Assembly (NCBI RefSeq): GCF_902635505.1
Contig: NC_045431.1
Coordinates: forward strand, 73,295,501-73,359,500
Reading direction: 5' to 3'
DNA: 64,000 nucleotides
Origin: Sarcophilus harrisii
Lineage: Eukaryota > Chordata > Mammalia > Dasyuromorphia > Dasyuridae
Shown here: positions 43,635-53,975 of the stretch, one piece after another
How positions within the stretch are numbered: the stretch's first letter is position 1
Layout: every line of letters starts with the position of its first letter
The notes under the pieces: generated by a model
What the model was told of the DNA's origin: nothing
Databases searched by the model: none
What the model saw: the letters and a program-made list of their open reading frames with translations, nothing else
Program-made: the position numbers and the translations under genes

Positions 43635-45060
43635 GAGCATTAATATGCATTAATAAATTGATGAATCAATTAATTAATTATTTCCCCCCAATACTATTTG
43701 GACTATGTCTCACATTGATTAACCAATGTCTTCTCTGGCTATAAAGTCATCCAAGAAAATCTCATTAAGTTGTTTCCTTTCTGGGCTACTATAATTTTTT
43801 GGTCTGGGTAAATGGTATTATGGGTGGTCACTTTTTTTTTTCTTGCCAGAAATATTAAAAAGCTAGAAATATTTTCCAAAGCTTTTTACGCTTGAATGAC
43901 ATTCCTCACTGGCCCCAATGCCTTTGGCTAATTGATTCTCTAAATAAATTAAGTAAGTCCTCAGCCAATCTCCAGAGCAGCTGTTTATGGAATAACAGAG
44001 ATTGGCAACTTACAAAATGACTGGGGCTTTTACAGGCCTGTGTTTGCTTTTCATCACATTCAAAATTGCCTACTCTGAAAGAGTCACTTTGGTGACCAAA
44101 TGTATACCGTTTTTTGTGCTTTGAAACCTCCCCCTCCCCACCCCATCCACACATTTTTAACCACACCATTTTAAGTTGGTACTTGATAATATAAATCAGG
44201 TCTTGGGAAAGTGGATAAGAAAGTCACTAGAAGGTCTAGTAAGCTGGTCCTTGGTTGTGGCTGATTTTCCTGAGTTATGCCCTGAATGTCTTCCTTCACA
44301 TTGAAGTTCATTTATTTCTTTTCAATGCCACCCAACCAATGGCACTTCCAAAATCTCATTATCTGTTTCGATATTCAGCCCTGGGGATTCTCATCTCAAA
44401 CTCAGTAGTAAAAGAGAGTTTGAGAAATTTAGTGCAAAATATAAAGTACCTTAACAAGTGAATTCTACCATTTGTTGATTTTGCAAAGTCTCTTACACTT
44501 TGGAGGAGAAATTAAAATGTCATTTAGTAAATTATTACTCTAATAGCTAGTGAATCGAAGAAGACAAGTGCAAGAGAAAAAAAGAGCTTTCTTCTTGTGT
44601 GGCAACAGTTCTCCTTCTATAGGGAAGAGGTAATAGATTTTTCCCTTTTTTGAATCTGAGGAACACCTGTGAAAATAGTATTTTCCATGAATTTGTTTAA
44701 GGGTGACTTTGGAATGGATTGAGCGAGTCTGGAAAGCAGAAGCATGACCTTCTTTGGAAATCATTAAAAATAGATTAGTTCAGTTGGGAAGATTGCATGA
44801 CTTGAAGACATGGTATTGGGTAAACCATTGTTTTCTCAACCAGATTATCTGGAAACATTGGTTTCTGCTCAGAAACTTTGGGTGTGTCATGATGTCCAGA
44901 GTTCGACTTGGTAGTGGCTTACTAACTTCCTGGCTGGTGGCTATGTGCGAAAACTAATAGCTAAGAAAGTTAAACATTTGTAGTTTCTAAGGGAAGTTTT
45001 ACAGATAAAGAGAAGAAATTGAACAAAAATAATGTGGAAATAATTTTTTGGGGGCGAGCA
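43635..45060. other. Mostly unique sequence
   Basis: No recognised repeats or genes over about 1.4 kb. Open frames of 67-87 codons occur on both strands (43906-44169 minus, 44255-44461 plus, 44754-44957 plus) without domains. Possible constrained segments lie near 43700-43800 and 44040-44130; inference. Confidence 0.4.
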
Positions 45061-45345
45061 GATTGTTTCTTGTAATTTAGGTACTAACAGTCTCAGAGCA
45101 AATCCCATATTTGCTTGATTCTATCATATTTTCTGGAAGTTCAGCTTTATTTCTTGCAAAACCTACAAATGTCCTGGATTTGAGCTTTCTTATAGTGAAG
45201 TATTATGCTAATTGTAATGGCAATAAGATGATGGTAGGATCATTACTATTCCTGCCTATATGTGGTCTACATAGACCACCTACATGATAGAGCCTGTTAT
45301 AATATGCTTTTCTGTCAATATCATGTGTTGGAAGTTGATTAGATA
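45060..45345. other. Unique sequence with small inverted repeat
   Basis: 'gtggtctacatagaccac' near 45262-45279 has 7-nt arms. Otherwise nothing recognised. Confidence 0.4.
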
Positions 45346-45348
45346 GAA

Positions 45349-45757
45349 CAGGAGTCCTTGGCCTTAGTCTAAGGGTCCCCAAGGGATCGATAGGAAAAAA
45401 ATTCACATATTTACTTTTTACTAATCTCTAACTGAAATTTAGCATTTCCTTTCATTACAAATGTAGACAATTGAGTACCTGTGACTTTGTCTCCGTAGAA
45501 ATTACAGATATTTTCATATTACATTATGGTTATTCTAAGATATCTTGAAATACCATTTATGTTTATCACTACCTCTTGCTAGATATACTGCAACACATAT
45601 TTAAAATGTATTTTGATAATAATTTCAATAATAGAATATATTTTAATCTTGCATATTTTTATGCATTTAAAAACTTTACTTATAAGATCAATAATTTTCT
45701 TCATATTGTCAAGTGGATCTTTTTAAAAAATTTAAATGAAAAGGTTAAGAACCCTCA
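45349..45757. mobile_element. Nonautonomous hAT-like DNA transposon, about 410 bp
   Basis: Terminal inverted repeats 'caggagtccttggcctta' and 'aggttaagaaccctca' are recognisable against a shared 'caggggtycttaacct' consensus. The inner part ('ctaactgaaatttagcattt', 'cctgtgactttgtctcc', 'tatttttatgcatttaaaaa') is a repeat I know from mammalian genomes. Flanks agatagaa and atttagaa match at 6 of 8 positions, which fits a decayed 8-bp hAT target duplication. It lacks any transposase. Confidence 0.75.
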
Positions 45758-45782
45758 ATTTAGAATGTGAGAAAACTACCTT

Positions 45783-45879
45783 TTTTCCCCCCACATGAAA
45801 GATATAAGTTAAGATTGAATGATCTCCACAAATCTCATGATGCTGGGTCAGTGGATAAATTTCCCTGAGTGGTAAACCA
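45783..45879 (+). repeat. Direct repeat, copy 1
   Basis: 97 bp starting 'ttttccccccacatgaaaga' and ending 'ctgagtggtaaacca'. Identical to copy 2 (46545-46639) except for a 2-nt AA indel in 'gatataag'. The copies lie 762 bp apart, and the flanks do not match. Confidence 0.95.
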
Positions 45880-45959
45880 CATCTGCTTGTTTCCCTTCTA
45901 GTTTCCCTTTGTTCTCACCAACTTAGAAAACCTCAGCTGACCTCTTCAGTTACTGGAAC

Positions 45960-46215
45960 AAAAATAAAATCACATTTCTGTAGCACTTTAAGGTATTAAA
46001 ATGCTTTCCTCATAACTCTGTGAAGTAGAGAATGCAAGTTAGGCTCATTTTCTAGATAAGGACACTCAAATGCTGAAAAATTAAGGGATCTTCTGAAGAA
46101 GCTCCATGTGCCTAGAGGCATATAGTAAATAAATAGAGGAAGCTAGACTTCACACCTAGATCACTAGATCACTTGACCTCAAGTCTAGATCACTACAGCT
46201 CCTATGCACTTTTTA
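45960..46215 (+). repeat. MIR3-like SINE, diverged
   Basis: 'tgtagcactttaaggtatta', 'aactctgtgaagtagagaat', 'ctagataaggacactcaaat' and 'gaagctagacttcacaccta'. It lies between the two direct repeats. Confidence 0.65.
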
Positions 46216-46384
46216 AGGTAGTCCAAAACTAATGCTAGGGTGAGCTCAGGGAGAATAAAGGCAAAAATTAAATGTAGGCTGCTTTTCAAACTTCCCTGTA
46301 ATTAAAACAAGCTCATTAAATATACTCTATCATATAAAGATGACTGAAAAAGAAATCTAAATTTCTCTATATGTACATTACATA

Positions 46385-46389
46385 TATAC

Positions 46390-46425
<36 letters not shown>

Positions 46426-46442
46426 TCACACACACATACATA
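46385..46442. repeat. (TA)n(CA)n microsatellite
   Basis: TA run then cactcacacacacataca. Confidence 0.95.
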
Positions 46443-46544
46443 TATTTTCACATTTTAATATTGTGAAAAGCACATCTATAAAACTGATCTTATTTATTTT
46501 TCCCTTTAATTTTTGTCAGTTTTCCCCACTATTGTATCCCCAAA

Positions 46545-46639
46545 TTTTCCCCCCACATGAAAGATATGTTAAGATTGAATGATCTCCACAAATCTCATGA
46601 TGCTGGGTCAGTGGATAAATTTCCCTGAGTGGTAAACCA
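46545..46639 (+). repeat. Direct repeat, copy 2
   Basis: 95 bp, the partner of 45783-45879. The boundary is sharp: after 'ggtaaacca' the sequences diverge completely. Confidence 0.95.
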
Positions 46640-47970
46640 GTGGGGTAGCACTATGTTTGTGTCCCATATGGCACCTCTCTTGGGATAAGAAGCATGAAAT
46701 GTGCCTTTAAGTCAACTTTCAAAACAAGGACATGGAAATGTCCCTGGGAACATTGTAGCTAAAGATAGAGAGAAGAGTTAGGGAGAAGTTCATCTAGGGT
46801 ATGGAGAGTGTGTGTGTGTGGAGAACTTGATTGTCTTATAGCTTCTTATTGGATTACTTACACCTTAAAACTAAGTAGGAATTTTGTTGTTTTTGGATTG
46901 CTGAGAAATTTCAAGTGTTGTGAATACCTTCTAAAGTCAGTTTTCTGAATTAAAACCCATGTCACCTTCCCTTAATTTTGGTATTGCATAACCCGATAAA
47001 TCTGAAAATCTGAAAGATTCAAGCCTTTATAGATTAGTTTTGAGAGGCTCATATCAAGGACCCCTTTGTGTATAAAAATCAGGGAGATGGTTAGTTGCTA
47101 TGCTCTGAAACAAGTGGCATATATGAACTCAGAATTTAATGAGTAATAGTAATAGACTTTACTGGAAAGAAGTGCTGATCATGGGAGAAGGGCTTTTTAA
47201 AAGAGAAGTATCACCTGAATTCAGTAACATCTCATTAGGTACAATTGCTATGTTCGTAGGGAATAGAAATGAATGCTACCTGTACATTTTCGAGCATTTA
47301 TTTTTTCATGGAGCAGTATTAAAATGTTACCTCCTTAAAAATGGGGGAAGGAACACAACTCATAGAAAGGCGCAATGGTGTAAATGTAACTCCTGCCTGG
47401 TCTGGGTAATGTGACTGCCCAGAGTTGTGGTCTTTTTTACCTTCCTGTGGCATGAGCCACTTTAAAAGTTCAAAATTGGTGGCAAGCCACATTGAAACAT
47501 TGCCAATTTGGAATCCCTAATGAGGCTGGATGGAGGTTGTGATGACTTTCCCATATGGAGAGAAAGGACATTCTGAGCAAACAGTGGTAGGGGAGTCAGA
47601 GGGATAGCATAAAGGATTTATCCCAAGATCAGGAAATATATCATTGACAGATTATTTGTTTTCTCTTCAGTGACTTCTTTGCTGGTAGGACATAGGGCTT
47701 GTGGCAATGTTCTAGGAAGATAGCAGAACTTCTGAGAAAGCTATATGGTTGGCATTCAATAACTTATTTGAAAAGATAGAGATTGGTACCACATAGGATG
47801 ACTAGCTCATAAGGAATCTACAATATACTTTTTTTTTTGAGAGAGAGAAATCTTGAACTCATTGCTAGGAATGCTAGAAAAGCTTTGATTTTTTTTTTCT
47901 TTTACATTTGGGTCACTTCCCAATGTTCTCTCTCTGATTGCATTAGATAATTATAGCTACACTGATGGAA
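46640..47970. other. Unique sequence, about 1.3 kb
   Basis: No repeat family recognised. A 91-codon frame at 47139-47414 has no domain. A (GT)6-like patch is at 46805-46820. Possible constrained noncoding DNA around 47040-47420; inference. Confidence 0.35.
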
Positions 47971-47974
47971 ATAT

Positions 47975-48190
47975 GCAGCATTAAATATTAACTACATTCT
48001 AGGCACTGTGTTATGGTCTGTAGATATAGATACAAGCAAGCAAGATAGTTCTTTTCTTCATGAAACTTACACTCCAATGTGGATAAAACAACCCATAAAA
48101 TGTAACTATCAGGAGAGAGGTACCAGGATATGATATGAAAATGGCCAAGATGTACAGTAGAGGCAGGGATGAGGGCAAGATAAAATTAAA
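47975..48190 (-). repeat. L2 3' end, antisense
   Basis: 'aactacattctaggcactgt', 'gttatggtctgtagatatag' and 'catgaaacttacactccaat' are the reverse complement of the L2 terminus. Confidence 0.75.
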
Positions 48191-48194
48191 GCTA

Positions 48195-48655
48195 GCCTAT
48201 CAGAGCTCAAAATGGTACTGAGAAGAGTTTAATTTTCCACTGGGGAGGCGATGTAGATGATGACCAGGGTCTGTATTCTTATATAACAAAAACAGCTGTC
48301 ATATTGTCTACATTTGTCCATAAATGCTTTATTGTGCACTTTTAATCCACCATCACTTTGCTAAGAAGATTGAGACAAGCTTCATTGTTCATGAAATTCG
48401 AGGTGTTTTTAATCAGTTATAAAATTATTATGATTACTTCTTGTATTCCACCAATTATTTCCTCAAAAATAAGATCAAAACAAACCCCTTATGGTCAAAT
48501 CCCTACTATGAACCTCTTTAAATTTACCTACAGTAGTGTTAAGATGGCAGATATGTAGTCCATCAATAGTCTCCTTTAAAGCTTTTTTACTTTGACAAAA
48601 ATAACCTGGCCTTGAACTCTACTAGTATACTAAGAAGCCAGGGTCCGCTCTGTGA
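48195..48655. other. Unique sequence
   Basis: Nothing recognised; 66-codon frame at 48358-48558 without a domain. Confidence 0.35.
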
Positions 48656-48657
48656 CA

Positions 48658-48715
48658 AAGCTTTAGCACAAAACCTAGGACATAATAGTTACTTAATTAA
48701 TACTTTCCCTTCTCC
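48658..48715 (+). repeat. L2 terminal fragment
   Basis: 'tagcacaaaacctaggacat' and 'agttacttaattaatac' are a diverged L2 end. Confidence 0.5.
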
Positions 48716-48750
48716 CTACATCCTTTCAGGCAGAATAATCCAGATGAATA

Positions 48751-48773
48751 AATGGATGGATGGATGGATGGAT
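48751..48773. repeat. (GGAT)n microsatellite
   Basis: Short ggat run beside an antisense L2 terminus, where such tails commonly arise. Confidence 0.9.
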
Positions 48774-49065
48774 GCAGCATTTATTAGGCATTTAATATAT
48801 ACAAAGTAATGGTGATACTAACCAAAAAGTAAGACAGTCCTTTGTTCTTAGGAAACTCATATTCTAATAGAGGAAACAACATGTGTGGATCACTCGGTAA
48901 CTATATAAGCATTTGTTATCAGTGCTTATTATGTGGCAGGCATTGTTTAAACTTTGGTGCTACAAAAGACAAGAATAAAATCAAAGAAGTAAACAAAAAA
49001 CAAGCTTTACTTATTGTTCTCAAGGAGTTTACATTTAATGGTTTCACCGTCCCTGGGGTGCAAGG
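48774..49065 (-). repeat. Two antisense L2 3' ends
   Basis: The first is 'gcatttattaggcatttaat' with 'cttaggaaactcatattcta'. The second is 'gtgcttattatgtggcaggc' with 'ctcaaggagtttacatttaa'. Both are reverse complement, truncated and adjacent. The 121-codon plus frame 48842-49207 crosses them and is not a gene. Confidence 0.75.
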
Positions 49066-49069
49066 ACAA

Positions 49070-49375
49070 AGCAGATGGAAATGTCTTTTAAAAATACAAT
49101 TTCTGTTGATAAAACAATCAGTTTCTGATGTTGAATTGTTTGACAAAACCAATGACTTTGGTGGTGAAAAAATTCTTTTCCTGATCTTTAATAGCTACAG
49201 CTACTGACACCCATGGACACTATTGCCAGACATATGAAACCTCCTGCTTGTGAATCTCCTGAGAATCCTACCTGTAACTGCCTGATTAAAGAGAGAGTAT
49301 TGTGAGCTTCAGATTGGGGCACATTGATCTTTTTTTGGACTATACAAGTGACCCTTCCCAGATGGAAGGCTCATA
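49070..49375. other. Unique sequence
   Basis: Nothing recognised. Confidence 0.35.
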
Positions 49376-49379
49376 AATT

Positions 49380-49565
49380 TAGAGTATAAAGAGATCCTTG
49401 GAGATAATGACTAGTGCAACCATCTCATTTTTTAGATTGAGAAAACTAACGTTCAAGACTTGAAATGACTTCCCATGATTATTAGGCAGTAAGTGGCAGA
49501 TCTGTGATTCAAATTAAGGTCCTCTGGTTCTAAGTCAAGCACCTTTCCAACTAAATCACACTTTT
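49380..49565 (+). repeat. MIR-related SINE
   Basis: 'agagatccttggagataatg', 'attgagaaaactaacgttca', 'taggcagtaagtggcagatc' and 'ttaaggtcctctggttctaa' follow the core order. Confidence 0.8.
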
Positions 49566-49584
49566 TTCTCTTCTTTACTATCCC

Positions 49585-49810
49585 TTTGATCAGTGGTGAC
49601 AAACTCAAATACAAATGAGGGCTAGTAAATTCTACATCAAATATTCAACATGTTTGCAGTAGATCACTTCTGGCTCCTATAATGTATTTGAAAATTTGAA
49701 CAAGTATTTTTGGAGGTGGGGTGGGATTGAAGTTTGGAAATTATATCAATTTAAAAAAATTATTGTTGTTCTAACTGGTCTAAGATTCATATTGTCCACA
49801 GAGAAGTCAA
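49585..49810. mobile_element. Possible hAT-like DNA transposon fragment
   Basis: 'cagtggtgacaaactcaaat', 'acaaatgagggctagtaaat' resemble the end of a marsupial DNA element that starts 'aggggtgtcaaactcaaata'. The right end is not visible. Confidence 0.35.
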
Positions 49811-49814
49811 TATC

Positions 49815-50055
49815 TAATCTCATTTAAATGAAGGACTATTCCCCACTCTTAATCTCTAAAAGGCCTATCTCATGCCAGCCCTAAAATAATTACAATTTTT
49901 TGAAAAAAAAAAAAGGCTGAATCATATTTTCCCCTTTCCTTTCCTCTCCTCCTCCCCTGGCCTCAGTCCAACTCTTCCCCAATAGATTGGAAATGCAGCC
50001 AGACCTCTTTTTCAAAAATCAAGTCATTTTAAGCACTTAGAAAATGTATCAGAAC
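49815..50055. other. Unique with poly(A) patch
   Basis: A-run at 49901-49913, then a C/T-rich patch. No named repeat. Confidence 0.35.
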
Positions 50056-50059
50056 TCAT

Positions 50060-50600
50060 TCCATCCTTCATTTAAGAAGGTCTCTGCCAGGCAAGCATCA
50101 TCATTCTGGATTTACATGATGGGCCCATTCAAATAAGCCCGTGGGCACATTTACATAGATAACCACCAAATTAGATTGAAGGATAGGACCATTTGTATTT
50201 GAATATCCAGGGGGTAACCAGAGATAATAAAATGAGCTTGCATTGCTCTGATAATAAGAGACCTTGTGCAAGGTCTCTGGCTAAAAAATCAGCATCCTGG
50301 ACCAGGACAGCTGGCTTCCTTTCTGATGAGTTTGTCTTCTGGGTTGAATTCTGGCCTGCGCTCAGCACTGCCATGCATGAAACAGATCCACATTTCGGCC
50401 TCCATTTGTCTACAGAGGGGGCTTCATATTCAGATTAGCTGTGCTCCAACTGAACCAGATGACAAATTGGTCCAGGGGGTGGGGAGTCAATTATCTATAG
50501 CCCATAAACTGTATCCCGATAAGCCCAGATTGATAAGCAATCTAAGAAGGTAAATTACTTCACCACACCCTGGAGGCAATCTTCTAGAACCTACTATTTG
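50060..50600. other. Unique block, strongest conserved-noncoding candidate
   Basis: About 540 bp of repeat-free, balanced-composition DNA with dense potential factor motifs: 'ggatttacatgatgggccca', 'gtatttgaatatccaggggg', 'cagattgataagcaatctaa'. A perfect inverted repeat, agagaccttg-tg-caaggtctct, lies at 50257-50278. Overlapping plus- and minus-strand frames of 67-95 codons carry no domain. Enhancer-like role is inference. Confidence 0.4.
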
Positions 50601-50734
50601 AACCTGGGAATATTCCAAGAAGCCTATCAATTCTATTCCATGTTTGCCCATCACATTTCTTTCCTTCCTTTTGTTTTTAAAAAGACCTTAGGAGCAGATA
50701 TGCTTGATGCTATTTTAGTACCTGGATTGGCCCA

Positions 50735-50767
50735 AATATATACATACATATATACATATGGATATGG

Positions 50768-50806
<39 letters not shown>

Positions 50807-50815
50807 ACACACACA
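50735..50815. repeat. TA/GATA/CA microsatellite
   Basis: tacatacatatataca, ggatatggatata, then (TA)n and cacacaca. Confidence 0.95.
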
Positions 50816-50829
50816 TTCCTATTATCAAT

Positions 50830-51060
50830 TGACATTTGGAGAAAATCAATCTAGGATAAAGGAGACCTATGTTTCATTTCCATGTCTCTTACTAACTAAT
50901 TATAGGACCCAGGCAAATCATTTAACCTCTACAACTCTGTTTTCTCCTCTATCAAAATAGACTTAATACAATTCTATTTATTTCCAAGGATTGTTGTGAG
51001 GATCAAATGAGATTATAGCAGTAGGAAAATACTTTGAAAAGCCATAAAGGGTTCCTCAAA
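50830..51060 (+). repeat. MIR SINE, near full length
   Basis: 'gaccctatgtttcatttcca' type head (50861 region), 'tataggacccaggcaaatca', 'attgttgtgaggatcaaatg' and 'ctttgaaaagccataaaggg' are in order. Confidence 0.82.
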
Positions 51061-51064
51061 TATA

Positions 51065-51370
51065 TAACATATGAATAGTAGGAGAGGTAGCATCCCTTTC
51101 ATGACTTAAAATAGATCCACAGTACCAAAGCTTTAAGAAGAATTGAAGAAAAGAAATTAAGGCCACCACTGTCCTCAACACCAAAAAGAATTTTTCAAAT
51201 ATACCTGGAAAAATGCTTTTTTAAAAAAAAAAATTCTTAAGCTTCTCTCCTGAATGGACTAGGGAAATGATGATCTTGGAATCATAAAGAATCTTCAAGC
51301 AAGCAAACTATTCTTCCAGCACCAGATTTAAAACAAAAACAAAACAAAAAAAACTTTGATATTATTCCTG
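51065..51370. other. Unique sequence
   Basis: A-rich patches; no recognised element. Confidence 0.35.
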
Positions 51371-51374
51371 AGAG

Positions 51375-52271
51375 TGATAAGGTCTAGATTTAGGGTTCCT
51401 GGTGGTCAGGGAGTTAAATGATGAGATTAGTGGTAGGTTCGGGGTTCAGGGAACCAAATGAAGGGGTTTGGCTCCCCTAAATCCCCTTTAGGATTGGCAC
51501 AAGGTAGGGAATTGTGGGAATTCCCATCTGGTGGTGGAGAAGTCCTTCATAAAGGAATTTATGAACTTGAAAAGCTAGACTGGTAAAAGAAGCTTATTAT
51601 TGGCATTGGGAAGTCAGCCTTTGCTATGCATGAATTCCCTAGTGGCAAAGTCCTGACAGATAGATATAAAGTTTCTAGTGGAGGAATCCTGGCAGGGAAG
51701 TAAAATTTCTAGCAGAGAAATCCCGACAGAGGTATAAAGTCTTGTTAAGGAAATAGGTAAGAAAGATAAAAAGAGGATAACGCTGAAAGAGAATAATTTT
51801 TCAGCAGGCAGAGGTTGCTATGCCAGGGAGAGAGATTCCTTGGCATATTAGGTCCTCTGCAAGGACTGAGTTTAAAATTGCCATTTTTATAAAGGAAATC
51901 TGAGACAGAAGTATAAACTGAATGAATTTCCCTCAATGCTGTCACTGCCCTCAGGCCTAGGTGAGACCACTTGCCGGGAATGGTTTTGAGACAACAATAG
52001 GGGTCAATAGAAATCTAGATCTCCAGTTAAATGGGATTACTTCAACTAGTCCCACCAAAATAAACCACTTTATCTTGATTCCCTTGGGGTGATCTCACAG
52101 AGGCAGGGTTCAAAGAGAATCTCTCCTTCATGGAGCTTCTCAAGTGCTCTACCTCATGGCTCATTCCCAAAATAAGAGAGAGAGAAAGAGAAAGAGTTTT
52201 GGGGCTCCCCTCATCAAGAGGGCTCATTTCTTGAGTTTCTGCTATCACTGGAGTTCTTGAATTTTAAAGCA
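51375..52271 (+). mobile_element. Solitary endogenous-retrovirus-like LTR (fossil)
   Basis: About 897 bp bounded by TG at 51375 and CA at 52271. Flanking 5-mers gagag and aagag agree at 4 of 5 positions, consistent with a target-site duplication. A candidate polyadenylation signal lies near 52060, which suggests sense orientation. Internal short units ('aagtcctgacagatagatat', 'taaagtttctagtgg') recur several times. I recall this as a marsupial LTR family unrelated to the one at 12066. No internal genes are seen. Confidence 0.55.
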
Positions 52272-52272
52272 A

Positions 52273-52432
52273 AGAGCATTTTTCATATGACTATAAATGG
52301 CTTTAATTTCTTTGTTTGAAATTGTCCTTATCTTTAACCATTTATCAATTGGAGAATCACTTGTATTCTTATAAATTTGAGTCAGTTCTCTGTATATTTT
52401 AGAAATGAGGCGTTTTTCAGAACAATAGTTTA
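52273..52432 (-). repeat. L1 ORF2/3' fragment, antisense
   Basis: 'cattttcatatgactataa'-type sequence (from 52276), 'accatttatcaattggagaa' and 'aatttgagtcagttctctgt' are the reverse complement of the L1 3' ORF2 end. It abuts the LTR directly. Confidence 0.85.
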
Positions 52433-52442
52433 CTTCTGAGCC

Positions 52443-52496
52443 TTTAAGTTGCTAAGATAATTAAGTTTGCTTTAATAATTTAAGTTGCTAAGATAA
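52443..52496 (+). repeat. 18-bp direct repeat, period 36
   Basis: 'tttaagttgctaagataa' occurs at 52443-52460 and 52479-52496, exact. Confidence 0.95.
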
Positions 52497-52499
52497 GAA

Positions 52500-53055
52500 A
52501 ATCTTTTTCTTATTATAGAACCAGACCAGGGATTTGTAATCATTTTGTGTCATAGACAACCATCTATTCCCCCCCCCCCCCATTAAATGTAAACCAATTA
52601 CATTTACCAAGTAATGGGTAAAGCTTATGAACACTTTTTAAAAAGAATAACCTTTTAAAATAATTGAAAACTGCTTAATTTCAGTTAAAAATGAATGAAA
52701 ATAAAGTTGTAAATCTTCCTTCACTCAAGTTCACAGATATCCTGGATTCTATATGACTCTTGCTCTCTGAACTAAAATAACCATATCAAATATAGAAAAA
52801 TCTCTTGATAACTTTACTCATTTGTTTTAAATAAATTTGATTTAAATGAGAAGTAGATTGCAGCTTTCTTATTTTGTGATGTTAGTGTAATATTCATTAT
52901 AAAAAAGATGATCATCCCAATTTTCCTTATGTGTGCATTTAAACTGGTCATCTGACTATCATTACATACCTAGTCATTAGCAATAGAAATTGGAGATGGA
53001 TTTCTGTTTCCTTGAAATCCAGAACCAGACTAATTCAAAGATTATATAGGATTGT
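52500..53055. other. AT-rich unique sequence
   Basis: A 13-C homopolymer at 52569-52581. Otherwise no recognised gene or repeat. Confidence 0.4.
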
Positions 53056-53059
53056 GCAA

Positions 53060-53492
53060 AATAAATCATACTTCTGTTGCATTGATGCTATCAATCTGAA
53101 ACCATTCATCCAAAAAGGTGAAAATACTATGCTGTGATCTATACTTAGTGCCTACAGTCGTCTCTCTGGGTACAGGTGGCTCTCTCCATCACAAGACCAT
53201 TAGAATTGGCCTTAATCACCTCGCTGTGGACAAGAGTATCCATCAGAATTAATCACTGTATAATCTTGCTATTGCTATGTACAATGTTCTCCTGTTTCTA
53301 TTCACTTCACTTAGCATCAGTTCATGTAAGTCTCTCCACACCTCTCTGAAATCATTCTGCTGATCATTTCTTACAGAACAATAATATTCCATAACACTTA
53401 TATACCATAACTTATTCAGCCATTCCCTACTTGATGGACATCCGCTGTTTCCAGTGTCTTGCCACTACATAAAGGGCTGCTACAAACATATA
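53060..53492 (-). mobile_element. L1 3' UTR segment, antisense
   Basis: 'tgtacaatgttctcctgttt', 'agcatcagttcatgtaagtc', 'aacaataatattccataaca' and 'aacttattcagccattccct' are the reverse complement of the marsupial L1 3' UTR. It stops at 'gctgctacaaacat', a point repeated at about 54008. Confidence 0.85.
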
Positions 53493-53504
53493 ATAACTTT
53501 CAAT

Positions 53505-53975
53505 GGTCAGAACCTTTTTCTTTTGTCTGCTCATTTGCCTAGCCTATTCCTTGGCTTTAACTCTTTATTAAAGTAGGGCTCTGTTTCCAGAGTGGAGGGT
53601 GCATTGTCTGAAGTTTTAATTGTTTTGTGCAGCTGTTTTCAGAGATCTTTCTAGGATTCTGACCATAATCATTCTTTTCTGCCCTGGAATTGTTAGGAGT
53701 GTCCCTGTTTTCTGCAGCTGTAAGATCTGGTATCTTTGAACAACAAAATCCTTTCTCATTGCTAATAAAGAGACCCCTTGTGAACTGAGGCTTGAGGGAT
53801 TTGCCACTGCCACTATTACCTATGCCCACTCTTGGTTTGCTGATTTTCTAAGGCACTCTCACCCTACTGACAAACCTTTTCTGTGGACCTTTCAAGTCAT
53901 CTATGCTATCTCTGGGCTGAGAGGTCTAGAAACCACCAGTGCTCCTGATGATACAGTGCTTTGCTGATGCCAGTC
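53505..53975 (-). mobile_element. Probable L1 5'-UTR-derived segment, antisense
   Basis: 'agtagggctctgtttccaga', 'ttttgtgcagctgttttcag', 'gtccctgttttctgcagctg' and 'ctgtggacctttcaagtcat' resemble, from memory, the antisense 5' UTR of opossum-type L1. It lies between two L1 3' segments in the same orientation. The family assignment is tentative. Confidence 0.45.

Noticed and set aside
48842-49207. 121-codon plus-strand frame
   Set aside because: Runs through antisense L2 3' ends, which do not code on this strand.
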